Source: Pelagimonas sp. | GTDB lineage: Bacteria > Pseudomonadota > Alphaproteobacteria > Rhodobacterales > Rhodobacteraceae | Direction of reading: 5' to 3' | Length of the DNA stretch: 64,000 nucleotides | Assembly: GCA_025210265.1 (NCBI GenBank) | Contig: JAOASD010000023.1 | Span: forward strand, 1-64,000 | Shown: positions 18,290-26,145 of the stretch, piece after piece | How positions within the stretch are numbered: position 1 is the first letter of the stretch | How the letters are laid out: every line of letters starts with the position of its first letter | The notes under the pieces: generated by a model | Told to the model about the DNA's origin: nothing | Databases searched by the model: none | The model's input: the letters and a program-made list of their open reading frames with translations, nothing else | Program-made: the position numbers and the translations under genes

Positions 18290-18835
18290 ATGCGATATGA
18301 ATTTCGTGGTAGAACACTCCAACAAGCTGTCCGCAACTCACTGCACGAGAATACCGGAGTGGCCCTGCGGCGCAAAGACGACGCAGGGGAACGCAATAGT
18401 TGCCGCCAACTTGCTAGGTGGTTAGATCAACTGGAAAGTGAGGCAGGTGATCTAGAGAACGAAATTCGCGATGTTGAGCGGCATCTTGATGGCCTCCGGC
18501 AGTCTCGAATGGACAATGCATTGGCTGGTGCAATAGGAGCTGCAAGTGCTGCGGCAGGCCCGCTCGCCTCCGCTTTGAGAGGGGCAAGAATAGTGCGCAG
18601 GCTACTCAGTGGTGGTGGTACAAATCTCGCAGATGTCGTTTCTGCTGTGCCTGTGATTGGTGGCGCAATTTTGGCGGCCCGGAGTGCGCTCGCCGTAGCT
18701 CGCGACACCCGAGAAATTCGAGAAGCTATGAATGCTCTGGATAGGTTGGAGCGCATAGCAAACGCAATGGAAGGCACTGCCCGCGAACTAAACAACGAAT
18801 GGCGGCAAAATCGGTGTGATATTCATTTTTCTTGA
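18290..18835 (+). CDS. hypothetical protein with coiled-coil and glycine/alanine-rich hydrophobic region
   Basis: A 181-residue protein that I do not recognise. The N-terminal 45 residues are basic (YEFRGRTLQQAVRNSL). A short coiled coil (DQLESEAGDLENEIRDVERHLDGLRQ) is followed by a long Ala/Gly hydrophobic region (AGAIGAASAAAGPLASAL, VVSAVPVIGGAILAARSAL) that could insert into or associate with membranes, and another helix. ATG 18290 follows AAAGGG at good spacing. Starts at 18224 and upstream lack a ribosome site. The coil-plus-hydrophobic-hairpin design resembles some membrane-acting effectors, but that is only an analogy. Confidence 0.6.
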   Translation: MRYEFRGRTLQQAVRNSLHENTGVALRRKDDAGERNSCRQLARWLDQLESEAGDLENEIRDVERHLDGLRQSRMDNALAGAIGAASAAAGPLASALRGARIVRRLLSGGGTNLADVVSAVPVIGGAILAARSALAVARDTREIREAMNALDRLERIANAMEGTARELNNEWRQNRCDIHFS

Positions 18836-18838
18836 AAC

Positions 18839-19510
18839 CTAACTCGCGGTGTTGATTTCCGACAGTTTGCCGGAAATCAACTCTTCGAAAAAATGCTCTT
18901 TGCCACATTCGGAGATACGTTCGAACAGATCACCCCGTGCGTTGCCGTAATACAAATCCGAGGCCCAAAACGTTTGATAAGGCTCCAGGTGCAAGCTATA
19001 GTCACATCGTATGTAGTGCAAAATGCCACTTCCTGAGTTTAGCGTCTTATAGTTCTTCGAAAGCATGTATAGGTGTCCGAATACAGCCGAAGGAAACACG
19101 GCATTTGATTGTGGAGGTCCCGTGTATCTTCCAAGGTACCAGGGGGGAGCGGTCTCAATAAACTCTCGTTTAGCCCACTCATATCTGTTCCGAACCGCAT
19201 CTACGGTCGAGACGCTTAGCGTTTGCGGAGACCGAGGAAAACAGTCATCTTCGGAAATTGAGTCCACTGCTTCGATAAGACCGAAATCGTACCCTTCGAA
19301 TAAATGTGGTGCCGCGCTCAGCGCGATTAGAAGAGCCTCGGACTTCCTTACACATTCGGACGACATTCGAAATTCACCACCGACAGCAGGGCGATGAAAC
19401 CCTAAGGTGTGTTTTTTCGTGAAGGCGTTAGCAGCCACCAATAATAAGCCCAAGCAAGACAGAAAAGTTATGAAGTATGACAACGATAGGGAGAAAACCT
19501 TGTATCGCAT
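18839..19510 (-). CDS. hypothetical membrane-anchored protein
   Basis: A 223-residue protein with a single N-terminal membrane segment (VFSLSLSYFITFLSCLGLLLVAANAF) and a roughly 190-residue extracytoplasmic domain containing several cysteines. The ATG start is at 19510. No family is recognised. It converges on the gene at 18290-18835, with only 3 bases between the stops. It is separated from the DpdA-like operon by about 100 bases and lies on the same strand, so it could be cotranscribed at a distance or independent. Confidence 0.6.
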   Translation of the reverse strand: MRYKVFSLSLSYFITFLSCLGLLLVAANAFTKKHTLGFHRPAVGGEFRMSSECVRKSEALLIALSAAPHLFEGYDFGLIEAVDSISEDDCFPRSPQTLSVSTVDAVRNRYEWAKREFIETAPPWYLGRYTGPPQSNAVFPSAVFGHLYMLSKNYKTLNSGSGILHYIRCDYSLHLEPYQTFWASDLYYGNARGDLFERISECGKEHFFEELISGKLSEINTAS

Positions 19511-19613
19511 TCAATTTATCTCACTGGCCTTCCTTCGGGGCAGACAGCAAGGCTCGACCCGTTTCGCGATAGTCTGAGATTGAAAGGTAAGAAAATAGTT
19601 AACACTTGGTCTG

Positions 19614-19952
19614 CTATCTGCTTTTCCCACCAAGATACTGGACCATCAAATCAGGATCACGCATGGCTTTCCCGACCTTCAAAAGGCGGGATCGATCAAC
19701 GCGCACCTCTCTTTTGCCGCCGACTAGTAAATAGTGGCGGTGGGAGTCGGTTAGCTCGACTTTCTTAATCAGCTTGCGTGACGCCGCGACGTTTTGCTGA
19801 GGCGACTTTTTGGGATCACCGCGATAGCGGTCAAATTCCCGGCGATCTTCAAGTTCGAGCTGGATTGCGGTGAAAGTTCTTTCGCTGCTTCCGGGCTTGG
19901 TAGGATCATCCCCGCCAAACAGTCGAAACAAATCATCCTGTGACTTAATCAT
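19614..19952 (-). CDS. hypothetical protein, last gene of the DpdA-like operon
   Basis: A 112-residue basic protein (MIKSQDDLFRLFGGDDPTKPG) with a helical middle and a lysine/arginine-rich end; no family is recognised. The ATG at 19952 overlaps the stop of the upstream gene by 4 bases (ATGA), so translation is coupled. An in-frame start at 19997 would run deep into that gene and is unlikely. The small basic character would suit nucleic-acid binding, but no motif proves it. Confidence 0.68.
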   Translation of the reverse strand: MIKSQDDLFRLFGGDDPTKPGSSERTFTAIQLELEDRREFDRYRGDPKKSPQQNVAASRKLIKKVELTDSHRHYLLVGGKREVRVDRSRLLKVGKAMRDPDLMVQYLGGKSR

Positions 19953-20575
19953 CCCGCACCGGGATTCAGGGGCCGCAACGAGACGCGGCGGTCCCACATA
20001 TGAACGCGCTCTGCACGGTCAAAGTCAGGAGAGAAGAATTTCGCGATGGCTTTGGCAACCCTCTTTGCGACTTTGGCTTCGGGAGCAGCAACAACCTCGA
20101 CCGCGCGCTTCACGGTCACATAGAGAAAACCGTCTTCGATGCGCTTGTTCTCGGTTTCCCAGCCGTCGGCTTCCAGCTTTTCAAACTCGCCTTGGTGCTC
20201 TTCGAACTGGCTTTCAACATCAGCTTTGCGTTGCTCGCTCACGAGGCTCGAAAAATCAGGGGTCAGCAGCTTTCGCTCGTCCCCGTCCAAATCTTCTCCA
20301 CGCTCGTACTTGGCCATCGCTTCGTACTGGCGTTGATGATACTCATTGATACTTTGGACCTCAGCCTCCGCCCTAGCGATCTCATCTTCAATCTCGCTCA
20401 GACGGTTCCTGAGGCGGGCGACACGTTTTTCAGCGGAGGCCTTCGCGGAAACGGTCTCTTCCAGTGCCGTTACAAAGATGTCGTCGAGACGTGGGTTCAA
20501 TTCACCATCATTGACACGCTGCGCAATGGCAGCGTCTGGATGGTAGAAAAACCCGTCTATGTAAGTCTCGTTCAT
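19949..20575 (-). CDS. hypothetical coiled-coil protein, third gene of the DpdA-like operon
   Basis: A 208-residue protein. After MNETYIDGFFYHPDAAIAQRV it has a long coiled coil (about residues 30-115, KRVARLRNRLSEIEDEIARAEAEVQSI), then a mixed region (GFLYVTVKRAVEVV) and a lysine/alanine-rich helix near the C-terminus. It is coupled at both ends: its ATG overlaps the upstream stop by 4 bases and its stop overlaps the next ATG by 4 bases. No known family is recognised. Tight coupling implies stoichiometric production with its neighbours, perhaps as a complex. Confidence 0.7.
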   Translation of the reverse strand: MNETYIDGFFYHPDAAIAQRVNDGELNPRLDDIFVTALEETVSAKASAEKRVARLRNRLSEIEDEIARAEAEVQSINEYHQRQYEAMAKYERGEDLDGDERKLLTPDFSSLVSEQRKADVESQFEEHQGEFEKLEADGWETENKRIEDGFLYVTVKRAVEVVAAPEAKVAKRVAKAIAKFFSPDFDRAERVHMWDRRVSLRPLNPGAG

Positions 20576-21195
20576 GCTCCGATTCTGCCCTTAGACGGTT
20601 TCACGATCAAGCCTTTTCCACCGGGGAGAGAAAACGGGGCGGGTGATGCGCCGGGGTCGTATGCCGTCGCAACGGACATTACTTTGGCAATTGTGCCACC
20701 GTGCCAATATTGATGATGCTTTTCACCTATGGCTTTCGCCGGAAATTTTACAATTCGACCCAAACCATCCCGCTTTGCCCGAGCAATGAAAAAAGGAGCG
20801 ACAGGCTGCACATCGCGCCCCTCATGCCAATACTTTGCTATCAAGGGGCGACAGTGGCCAGACAGGCGATTGTCCAATTGCGTTTCGGAGGTGAACCAGC
20901 GCCCATCACTCCAAGTGAAGGCAACCCCGTCGCTAAAATCGCAGCAATCAGGATTGTCACCCATTGCCTTCAAGACGGCAACGTCGCCTGCTGTGAAGGT
21001 CGCTGCCCCCAAATCCGCACCGATGCTTATTGCCACAATAGACCGGTTGTCTGAGGCGAATAACTGACCCTCCGACAATTCTACAAATCCCAGCCAAGGA
21101 AACAGCTTTGTTCCGCGCCCTCGGAACCTGTTGGCCATTAGCAGCGCCTTGAGGAAACCGGCAGGCACTGGTGTATTGCAAACAGGTTCAGTCAC
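20572..21195 (-). CDS. hypothetical protein, second gene of the DpdA-like operon
   Basis: A 207-residue protein starting at GTG 21195 (GTGA overlap with the upstream stop) and ending in an ATGA overlap with the next gene. Composition is mixed alpha/beta with several tryptophans and cysteines (FSDGVAFTWSDGRWFTSETQLD, KYWHEG). No catalytic motif or family is recognised. The conserved packing with a DpdA-like gene suggests a partner subunit or a second step in the same process. Confidence 0.7.
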   Translation of the reverse strand: MTEPVCNTPVPAGFLKALLMANRFRGRGTKLFPWLGFVELSEGQLFASDNRSIVAISIGADLGAATFTAGDVAVLKAMGDNPDCCDFSDGVAFTWSDGRWFTSETQLDNRLSGHCRPLIAKYWHEGRDVQPVAPFFIARAKRDGLGRIVKFPAKAIGEKHHQYWHGGTIAKVMSVATAYDPGASPAPFSLPGGKGLIVKPSKGRIGA

Positions 21196-22505
21196 AGTCG
21201 ACCCTCAAACAAGGCTTCGGACAAAAAACGCTCGCGACCCTCTCTGGTCGGATAGGCGCTCAACACCTCGCTAAATGGCGGAGGCAACACCTCCCCTGCT
21301 TCGTTGTATTGCCGAACTTCGGGCGGTCGCCACTCAAAGCTTTCGGCAAACGCCTTCAATTCGGCCATGCAGATCAAACTCCGCGCCCGTTGATCTGTTA
21401 GTGCAAGTGGCCAAGGGAAGTAGTTTTCAACTTTTGCCCGCACCCAATCTCTTTTGCGTTTAGGCAAAAACGAAGTGTTGCGGTCATTGCTGATCATCTT
21501 GGATTGAAATTTCAAATCGTAGTCATCCAACTCAATACCGATGTGGTAGCCTCGATAGCGCAACCGCGACTTTTCCACTATATGTTCGCCCACGCGGTCA
21601 AGTTCACCATTCACAGACTTCACAAGGTCAAATTTGTTCGCTGGTTCGTGCTCATCCTCGACTAGATCGACAACCCCATAGAAGCCGTGCTCGTTCCAAG
21701 CAGCAGAGTCGCCAGATGTAAGCCCCGCCTCACGGATCATATCGTTTCCGGTTGTGGCAAGGCCGTGGGTCTGTACGTCGCAACCCAAGTCACGAAGTGC
21801 TGTTCGGGCGAGTTGCGCCCATCGCCAACGTTCGCCTTCGGGCTTCTTATTGTTTGGTGACAGACAGAGGTATCCTTTCGCCTGATCGACCACTTCGAGA
21901 AGTCGTTGTTGACCTTCGCCTTGATGGAACACGGGTAACACACAATCCCCGAACTCAGCGCGGAGCGCGGCAAGGTTCCGATCTGATTCCACAATCGCGT
22001 CGAGTAGCTCCTGCGGCGTGGCATCACGCTCCTTCTTTCCGGGGATCACATCCAAATTGATCAGCCAAGTTTCTTCGAACAAGCCATCTGCCTCAGTGAG
22101 GAAACGCGAGTAAGCCGACTTAACTTCATCAAGCGTTACAGACGCTCCTGCGTTCCATGCCGTGAAGGCACCAGAACCAAGCATGATGTGCGAAGGGCAT
22201 GAAGGCGCTCGGCTCTGACTGGCTGCACGCAGTGCCTCAGCGTAAGGCACCCACTCACCCCCAATCCCGCGTTGCGCCAGTAGCGCCCGTTGCTCTTGAT
22301 CTTTGCGCTCAAGCCTAGCGAGCAAGGCCGGTGCGTACTCGCATTGTTCATCAAACGTCCGAACACCTGCCTTTGCCATTGAGAGCCATTTCATGACCTC
22401 ACGGGCATAGTCGCTGTGCATGGAGAACAGCCTGTGCGAACACATCTGGTTTTCCACAACCTGAAAGGCGTCGTTCTTTGGTGTGCCGGACATATATAGG
22501 TGCAT
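21192..22505 (-). CDS. DpdA/TGT-like putative 7-deazaguanine transglycosylase, variant
   Basis: A 437-residue protein whose middle matches the TGT/DpdA-type TIM-barrel pattern seen in phage and islet proteins. In order: GSGAFTAWNAG (110-120), INLDVIPG (149-156), LPVFHQGE (190-197), HGLATTGND (247-255), SGDSAAW (264-270). DpdA enzymes exchange guanine in DNA for a 7-deazaguanine base; TGTs do so in tRNA. In related proteins the first motif usually reads DSGAF; here the aspartate is replaced by Gly110, while Asp266 in the last motif is kept. AGGAGGG precedes ATG 22505. It heads a four-gene coupled operon. The family call is from motifs only, and the activity is uncertain. Confidence 0.65.
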   Translation of the reverse strand: MHLYMSGTPKNDAFQVVENQMCSHRLFSMHSDYAREVMKWLSMAKAGVRTFDEQCEYAPALLARLERKDQEQRALLAQRGIGGEWVPYAEALRAASQSRAPSCPSHIMLGSGAFTAWNAGASVTLDEVKSAYSRFLTEADGLFEETWLINLDVIPGKKERDATPQELLDAIVESDRNLAALRAEFGDCVLPVFHQGEGQQRLLEVVDQAKGYLCLSPNNKKPEGERWRWAQLARTALRDLGCDVQTHGLATTGNDMIREAGLTSGDSAAWNEHGFYGVVDLVEDEHEPANKFDLVKSVNGELDRVGEHIVEKSRLRYRGYHIGIELDDYDLKFQSKMISNDRNTSFLPKRKRDWVRAKVENYFPWPLALTDQRARSLICMAELKAFAESFEWRPPEVRQYNEAGEVLPPPFSEVLSAYPTREGRERFLSEALFEGRL

Positions 22506-22630
22506 CGAGCCCTCCTGACACAAAGGGCAGCAACCACAAGGCGATCAGAAAACCGTAAAGCGCAATCCCCGTGTGCTGACGGTTTCAAACGATCCCAAAG
22601 CCTTACCGACCCGGATGTTTGAAAAAGCGA

Positions 22631-22658
22631 AAATCGCCAGAACGGCGTCTGGCGATTT
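22631..22658 (-). terminator. intrinsic terminator downstream of intact tRNA-Lys
   Basis: A perfect 11-bp stem (AAATCGCCAGA / TCTGGCGATTT) with a 6-base loop. It is flanked by A- and T-runs so it can act in both directions. On the minus strand it lies 25 bases beyond the tRNA-Lys CCA end. Being inside the islet, it replaces the original terminator stranded at 16967-16988. Confidence 0.8.
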
Positions 22659-22679
22659 TTCATTTATTTTCACTCATTT

Positions 22680-22730
22680 AAGTGGTGAGCCGTGTAGGAT
22701 TCGAACCTACGACCCACTGATTAAAAGTCA
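22680..22730. repeat. attachment-site direct repeat, tRNA-proximal copy (51 bp)
   Basis: Identical to 17013-17063. It covers bases from just beyond the CCA end to the anticodon stem of tRNA-Lys. Beyond 22730 the sequence continues with the native tRNA 5' half, so the element restored a functional tRNA on insertion. Confidence 0.93.
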
Positions 22731-22758
22731 GTTGCTCTACCAACTGAGCTAACGGCCC
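22683..22758 (-). tRNA. tRNA-Lys (anticodon TTT)
   Basis: The reverse strand gives a 76-nt tRNA. The acceptor stem pairs GGGCCGT with ACGGCTC (one G-U pair), the D-arm is AGCTCAGTTGGTAGAGC, the anticodon loop CTTTTAA reads TTT, the T-arm is GTAGGTTCGAATCCTAC, and CCA is encoded. Its 3' half is the integration site of the islet to the left. Confidence 0.97.
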
Positions 22759-22880
22759 ACTCTGTGTGTGGGGGCTTCTAAGAATTTGGGGCGGGGGGGT
22801 CAAGCGGAAAAAAGCAATTTCTTGCAGGAAAATTTGCGCGCCCTCTCTCGCCACTGGAAACAAAGGCAAAGCAGGCGTAT

Positions 22881-23726
22881 ATGCGCGCCATGGAACAGAT
22901 GCGCGATACCGGTGTGCCCTTCATGAAAATGCACGGGCTGGGCAATGATTTTGTTGTCATTGATGGACGTTACAGGAATGTGACGGTCACGCCTGCCCTT
23001 GCGCAGGCGATTGCGCATCGCCATTGCGGCGTCGGGTTTGACCAGCTGACCGTGATCGAACCCAGCGACAGCGCCGACGCGCATCTGGTGTTTTACAATG
23101 CGGATGGGTCGACCTCCGCCGCCTGTGGCAACGCGACTCGCTGTATTGCGCGGCATCTGATCAATGAAACCGGCAAGACCCATCTGACCCTGACCACCGA
23201 TCGCGGCACGCTGTTCGCCGAAGAGGCAAGCAACGGCCTGACCTCGGTGAATATGGGCGCGCCGCAGCTGCTGTGGCATGAAATTCCGCTGGCGCAGGAG
23301 ATGGACACGCTGGAACTGCCGATTGACGGCGCGCCGACTGCCACCGGCATGGGCAACCCGCATTGCACCTTCTTTGTCGATGATGCCGAAGCCGTCGATC
23401 TGGAAGCGCGCGGTGCCGAGATCGAGCATCACCCGCTTTATCCCCAGCGCACCAATGTGCAATTCGCCAGCCTGATCGCCCCTGACCATCTGCGCATGCG
23501 CGTGTGGGAACGCGGCGTGGGCGTGACCATGGCCTCTGGCTCTTCGTCCTGCGCAACCGCCGTGGCTGCGGCGCGGCGCGGGCTGACCGGGCGCAAGGTA
23601 CGCGTCGATCTGGATGGCGGCACGCTGCATATCGACTGGCGCGACGATGGCGTCTGGATGACCGGCCCCACGGCCCATGTGTTCGACGGCATCTTCACCG
23701 CCGCCTGGCTGGAGCAGGTGTCATGA
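22881..23726 (+). CDS. dapF: diaminopimelate epimerase
   Basis: A 281-residue enzyme converting LL- to meso-diaminopimelate for lysine and peptidoglycan synthesis. The N-terminal [13 protein letters not shown] and the first active-site motif [15 protein letters not shown] (Cys82) are canonical. In the second active-site region, ERGVGVT is followed by ASGSSSCA, so the position of the usual second catalytic cysteine is Ser219; the next cysteine is Cys224. In-frame ATGs at 22881, 22890 and 22899 are all possible. The stop overlaps the mtaB start by 4 bases (ATGA). Confidence 0.92.
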   Translation: MRAMEQMRDTGVPFMKMHGLGNDFVVIDGRYRNVTVTPALAQAIAHRHCGVGFDQLTVIEPSDSADAHLVFYNADGSTSAACGNATRCIARHLINETGKTHLTLTTDRGTLFAEEASNGLTSVNMGAPQLLWHEIPLAQEMDTLELPIDGAPTATGMGNPHCTFFVDDAEAVDLEARGAEIEHHPLYPQRTNVQFASLIAPDHLRMRVWERGVGVTMASGSSSCATAVAAARRGLTGRKVRVDLDGGTLHIDWRDDGVWMTGPTAHVFDGIFTAAWLEQVS

Positions 23727-24976
23727 CCGCGCCCAAATTCACCACGCTGGGCTGCCGCCTGAACGCCTATGAAACCGAGGCGATGAAAAAGCTGGCCGCC
23801 GAGGCAGGCGTGGATGACGCCGTGATCATCAACACCTGTGCCGTGACACAAGAGGCCGTGCGCAAGGCGCGCAAGGAAATCCGCCGGTTGCGGCAGGAAA
23901 ATCCCAACGCCCGCGTGATCGTCACCGGCTGCGCCGCGCAGATCGACCCGGACAGCTTTGCCGCCATGGAAGAGGTCGACACCGTCATCGGCAATAGCGA
24001 AAAAATGGCGCCCGAGACATGGGCCAAGATGAACCCGAATTTCATCGGTGAAACCGAGGCCGTGATGGTCAATGACATCATGTCCGTCACCGAAACAGCG
24101 GGGCATCTGATTGACGGGTTCGGCACACGGTCCCGCGCCTATGTGCAGGTACAGAATGGCTGTGACCATCGCTGCACCTTCTGCATCATTCCCTATGGCC
24201 GGGGCAATTCGCGCTCGGTCCCTGCGGGGGTGGTGATTGATCAAATCAAGAACCTTGTGCAGCAGGGCTTTAACGAGGTCGTGCTGACCGGTGTGGACTT
24301 GACGTCCTGGGGGGCGGATCTGCCGGGTACGCCGCGTCTGGGCGATCTGGTGATGCGGATCCTGCGCCTGACCGATGTGCCGCGCCTGCGGATCAGCTCG
24401 ATTGATTCGATCGAAGCGGATGACAATCTGATGCTGGCCATCGCGACCGAGCCGCGCCTGATGCCGCATCTGCACCTGTCCCTGCAGCATGGCGATGACC
24501 TGATCCTGAAACGGATGAAGCGCCGCCATCTGCGCGATGATGCGATCCGGTTCTGCGAAGAGGCGCAGAAACTGCGCCCCGGCATGACCTTTGGCGCGGA
24601 CATCATCGCCGGCTTCCCGACCGAGACCGAAGCCCATTTCGAGAACTCGATGAAGCTGGTCGAGGAGTGCAACCTGACCTGGCTGCATGTCTTTCCCTAT
24701 TCGTCGCGCCCCGGCACGCCTGCGGCCAAGATCCCGAACAAGGTGAATGGCACCACGATTCGCGAACGCGCGGCCCGGCTGCGCGCGGCGGGTGAGGCAC
24801 AGGTCGCCAAACATCTGGCCGCGCAGATCGGCAGCACCCATCAGGTGTTGATGGAATCACCAGACATGGGCCGGACCGAACAATTCGCCGAAGTCACCTT
24901 TGCATCGCCGCAGGAAGTGGGCCAGATTGTGCGCGCAACCATCACCGGCGCCGGTGACACGCAGCTGAGGGCATGA
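23723..24976 (+). CDS. mtaB: tRNA (N6-threonylcarbamoyladenosine(37)-C2)-methylthiotransferase
   Basis: A 417-residue radical SAM enzyme adding a methylthio group to t6A37 of tRNAs that read ANN codons. The UPF0004 domain has three cluster cysteines (TLGCRLN, INTCAVT, VTGCAAQ), and the radical SAM motif CDHRCTFC follows near residue 147. A short TRAM-like C-terminus ends the protein. The LGCRLN start and overall length fit MtaB better than MiaB or RimO. Translation is coupled to dapF by an ATGA overlap. Confidence 0.94.
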   Translation: MTAPKFTTLGCRLNAYETEAMKKLAAEAGVDDAVIINTCAVTQEAVRKARKEIRRLRQENPNARVIVTGCAAQIDPDSFAAMEEVDTVIGNSEKMAPETWAKMNPNFIGETEAVMVNDIMSVTETAGHLIDGFGTRSRAYVQVQNGCDHRCTFCIIPYGRGNSRSVPAGVVIDQIKNLVQQGFNEVVLTGVDLTSWGADLPGTPRLGDLVMRILRLTDVPRLRISSIDSIEADDNLMLAIATEPRLMPHLHLSLQHGDDLILKRMKRRHLRDDAIRFCEEAQKLRPGMTFGADIIAGFPTETEAHFENSMKLVEECNLTWLHVFPYSSRPGTPAAKIPNKVNGTTIRERAARLRAAGEAQVAKHLAAQIGSTHQVLMESPDMGRTEQFAEVTFASPQEVGQIVRATITGAGDTQLRA

Positions 24977-24998
24977 CGCTCTCGCCACGGAGGGAGTG

Positions 24999-25622
24999 AT
25001 GCATCCAAACCCGATTTTTCACGGCGATGATGCCGCGCGCGACCTTGGCTTTGCCCGCAATCGCGGGTTTGGCGTGTTGGCCGTGTCGCAGGACGGCGCG
25101 CCGCTGATCAGCCATGTACCGTTTCTGCTATCACAGGACGGGGCCAGCGCCGATCTGCATCTTGTGCGCTCGAACCCGATTGCGCGGCTGGGCGATGTGG
25201 CGGCGCGGTTGGTGGTGAATGGGCCGGATGGCTATGTCTCACCCGACTGGTACGACGCGCCAGAACAGGTGCCGACCTGGAACTATGTTTCGGTGGAACT
25301 GACCGGGCGGCTGGAGCCCCTGCCCGCCGAAGAGCTGGAGCCCCTCCTGACCCGCGAAACCGCGTTTTTCGAGGACCGCCTGCCCAAAACCCCGTGGAAG
25401 ATCGACAAGATGGACCGCGACGCCTTTACCCGCATGTTGCGGATGATCGTCCCATACCGGTTTCATGTGGACGAGGTGCACAGCACCTGGAAACTGAACC
25501 AGAACAAGACCCAGACCGCCCGGATGGGGGCAGCGGATCAGATCAACACAGGCATCGGCAGCGAGTTGGGAACCCTCTCGGCGCTGATGCAGAACCCGCC
25601 CGGCAGCACACCGGGCGAGTGA
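24999..25622 (+). CDS. FMN-binding negative transcriptional regulator, PaiB family
   Basis: A 207-residue PaiB-type split-barrel protein. The N-terminus (MHPNPIFHGDDAARDLGFARNRGFGVLA) and the WYDAPEQVPTWNYVSVELTGRLEPL region are standard for the family, which binds FMN and was first described as a repressor of sporulation and protease genes in Bacillus. Its role in alphaproteobacteria is unclear. GTG 24996 and ATG 24999 are adjacent starts after CGGAGGGA. It follows mtaB by 22 bases and converges on ribH. Confidence 0.87.
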   Translation: MHPNPIFHGDDAARDLGFARNRGFGVLAVSQDGAPLISHVPFLLSQDGASADLHLVRSNPIARLGDVAARLVVNGPDGYVSPDWYDAPEQVPTWNYVSVELTGRLEPLPAEELEPLLTRETAFFEDRLPKTPWKIDKMDRDAFTRMLRMIVPYRFHVDEVHSTWKLNQNKTQTARMGAADQINTGIGSELGTLSALMQNPPGSTPGE

Positions 25623-25631
25623 AGGGTCACA

Positions 25632-26060
25632 TCAGATCGCAGCGCGGGCTTTGACGATGCTCAGCGCGGCGTTGGCGGCCTCGCGGCCTTTTTCGACAAA
25701 GTGTTCTTTGTAGATGCCGATATGGTGGTCGGTGGGCTGGAAATGGTGCGGGGTCAGCGACACGGACAGCACCGGGACCCCCGTGTCCAGACCCGCGCGC
25801 ATCAGACCATCCACAACAGCCTGCGCAACAAAATCATGCCGGTAGATCCCGCCATCCACGACCAGCGCGGCACAGGCCACGGCAGCATAGCGCCCGGTGG
25901 CAGCCAGATCGCGGGCCATCAGCGGCATTTCAAACGCGCCGGGCACGTCAAAGACATCGACCTGCTCGGGATCAATCAATTCGCAGAACCCGGCCAGCGC
26001 CTGATCCACGATCTCCGCATGCCATGCGGCCTTGATGAAAGCGTATCGGGGGTGTGTCAT
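25632..26060 (-). CDS. ribH: 6,7-dimethyl-8-ribityllumazine synthase
   Basis: A 142-residue lumazine synthase making the riboflavin precursor from a pyrimidine and dihydroxybutanone phosphate. VDVFDVPGAFEMPL and the acceptor histidine region YRHDFVAQAVVDGLM are visible. The divergent HHFQPTDHH stretch near residue 105 fits the type II (RibH2-like) subgroup. ATG 26060 has TAGGAG at 6-base spacing; the ATG at 26066 directly abuts that site and is less likely. An FMN riboswitch lies upstream on the same strand, so expression should fall when FMN is abundant. Confidence 0.93.
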   Translation of the reverse strand: MTHPRYAFIKAAWHAEIVDQALAGFCELIDPEQVDVFDVPGAFEMPLMARDLAATGRYAAVACAALVVDGGIYRHDFVAQAVVDGLMRAGLDTGVPVLSVSLTPHHFQPTDHHIGIYKEHFVEKGREAANAALSIVKARAAI

Positions 26061-26145
26061 CGTCATCTCCTATCGTCTGGACACATCCACCCAAGGCGAT
26101 CACGATAAAGCACGCGCCAGCCTTGCGACCCACGCATCCTTTCCG

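Larger units (their letters stand above)
17013..22730. mobile_element. tRNA-Lys genomic islet (about 5.7 kb), no integrase visible
   Basis: The islet is bounded by two identical 51-bp repeats derived from tRNA-Lys(TTT). The intact tRNA is kept at the right end and a 3' fragment remains at the left. Its genes are AT-richer and less familiar than the flanking housekeeping genes. The left third holds small, partly broken phage-like frames; the right two thirds hold a compact four-gene operon plus two single genes. I found no tyrosine recombinase or excisionase, so it is either a remnant or a satellite-like element mobilised in trans. Confidence 0.87.

Noticed and set aside
19614..22505. A full bacterial dpd cluster
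   Set aside because: Only one gene resembles a dpd component. The preQ0 synthesis genes and the helicase, ParB-like and nuclease genes of the known cluster are absent, so it is reported as DpdA-like only.
17013..22730. A complete prophage
   Set aside because: There are no integrase, terminase, capsid, tail or lysis genes. The length is only 5.7 kb.
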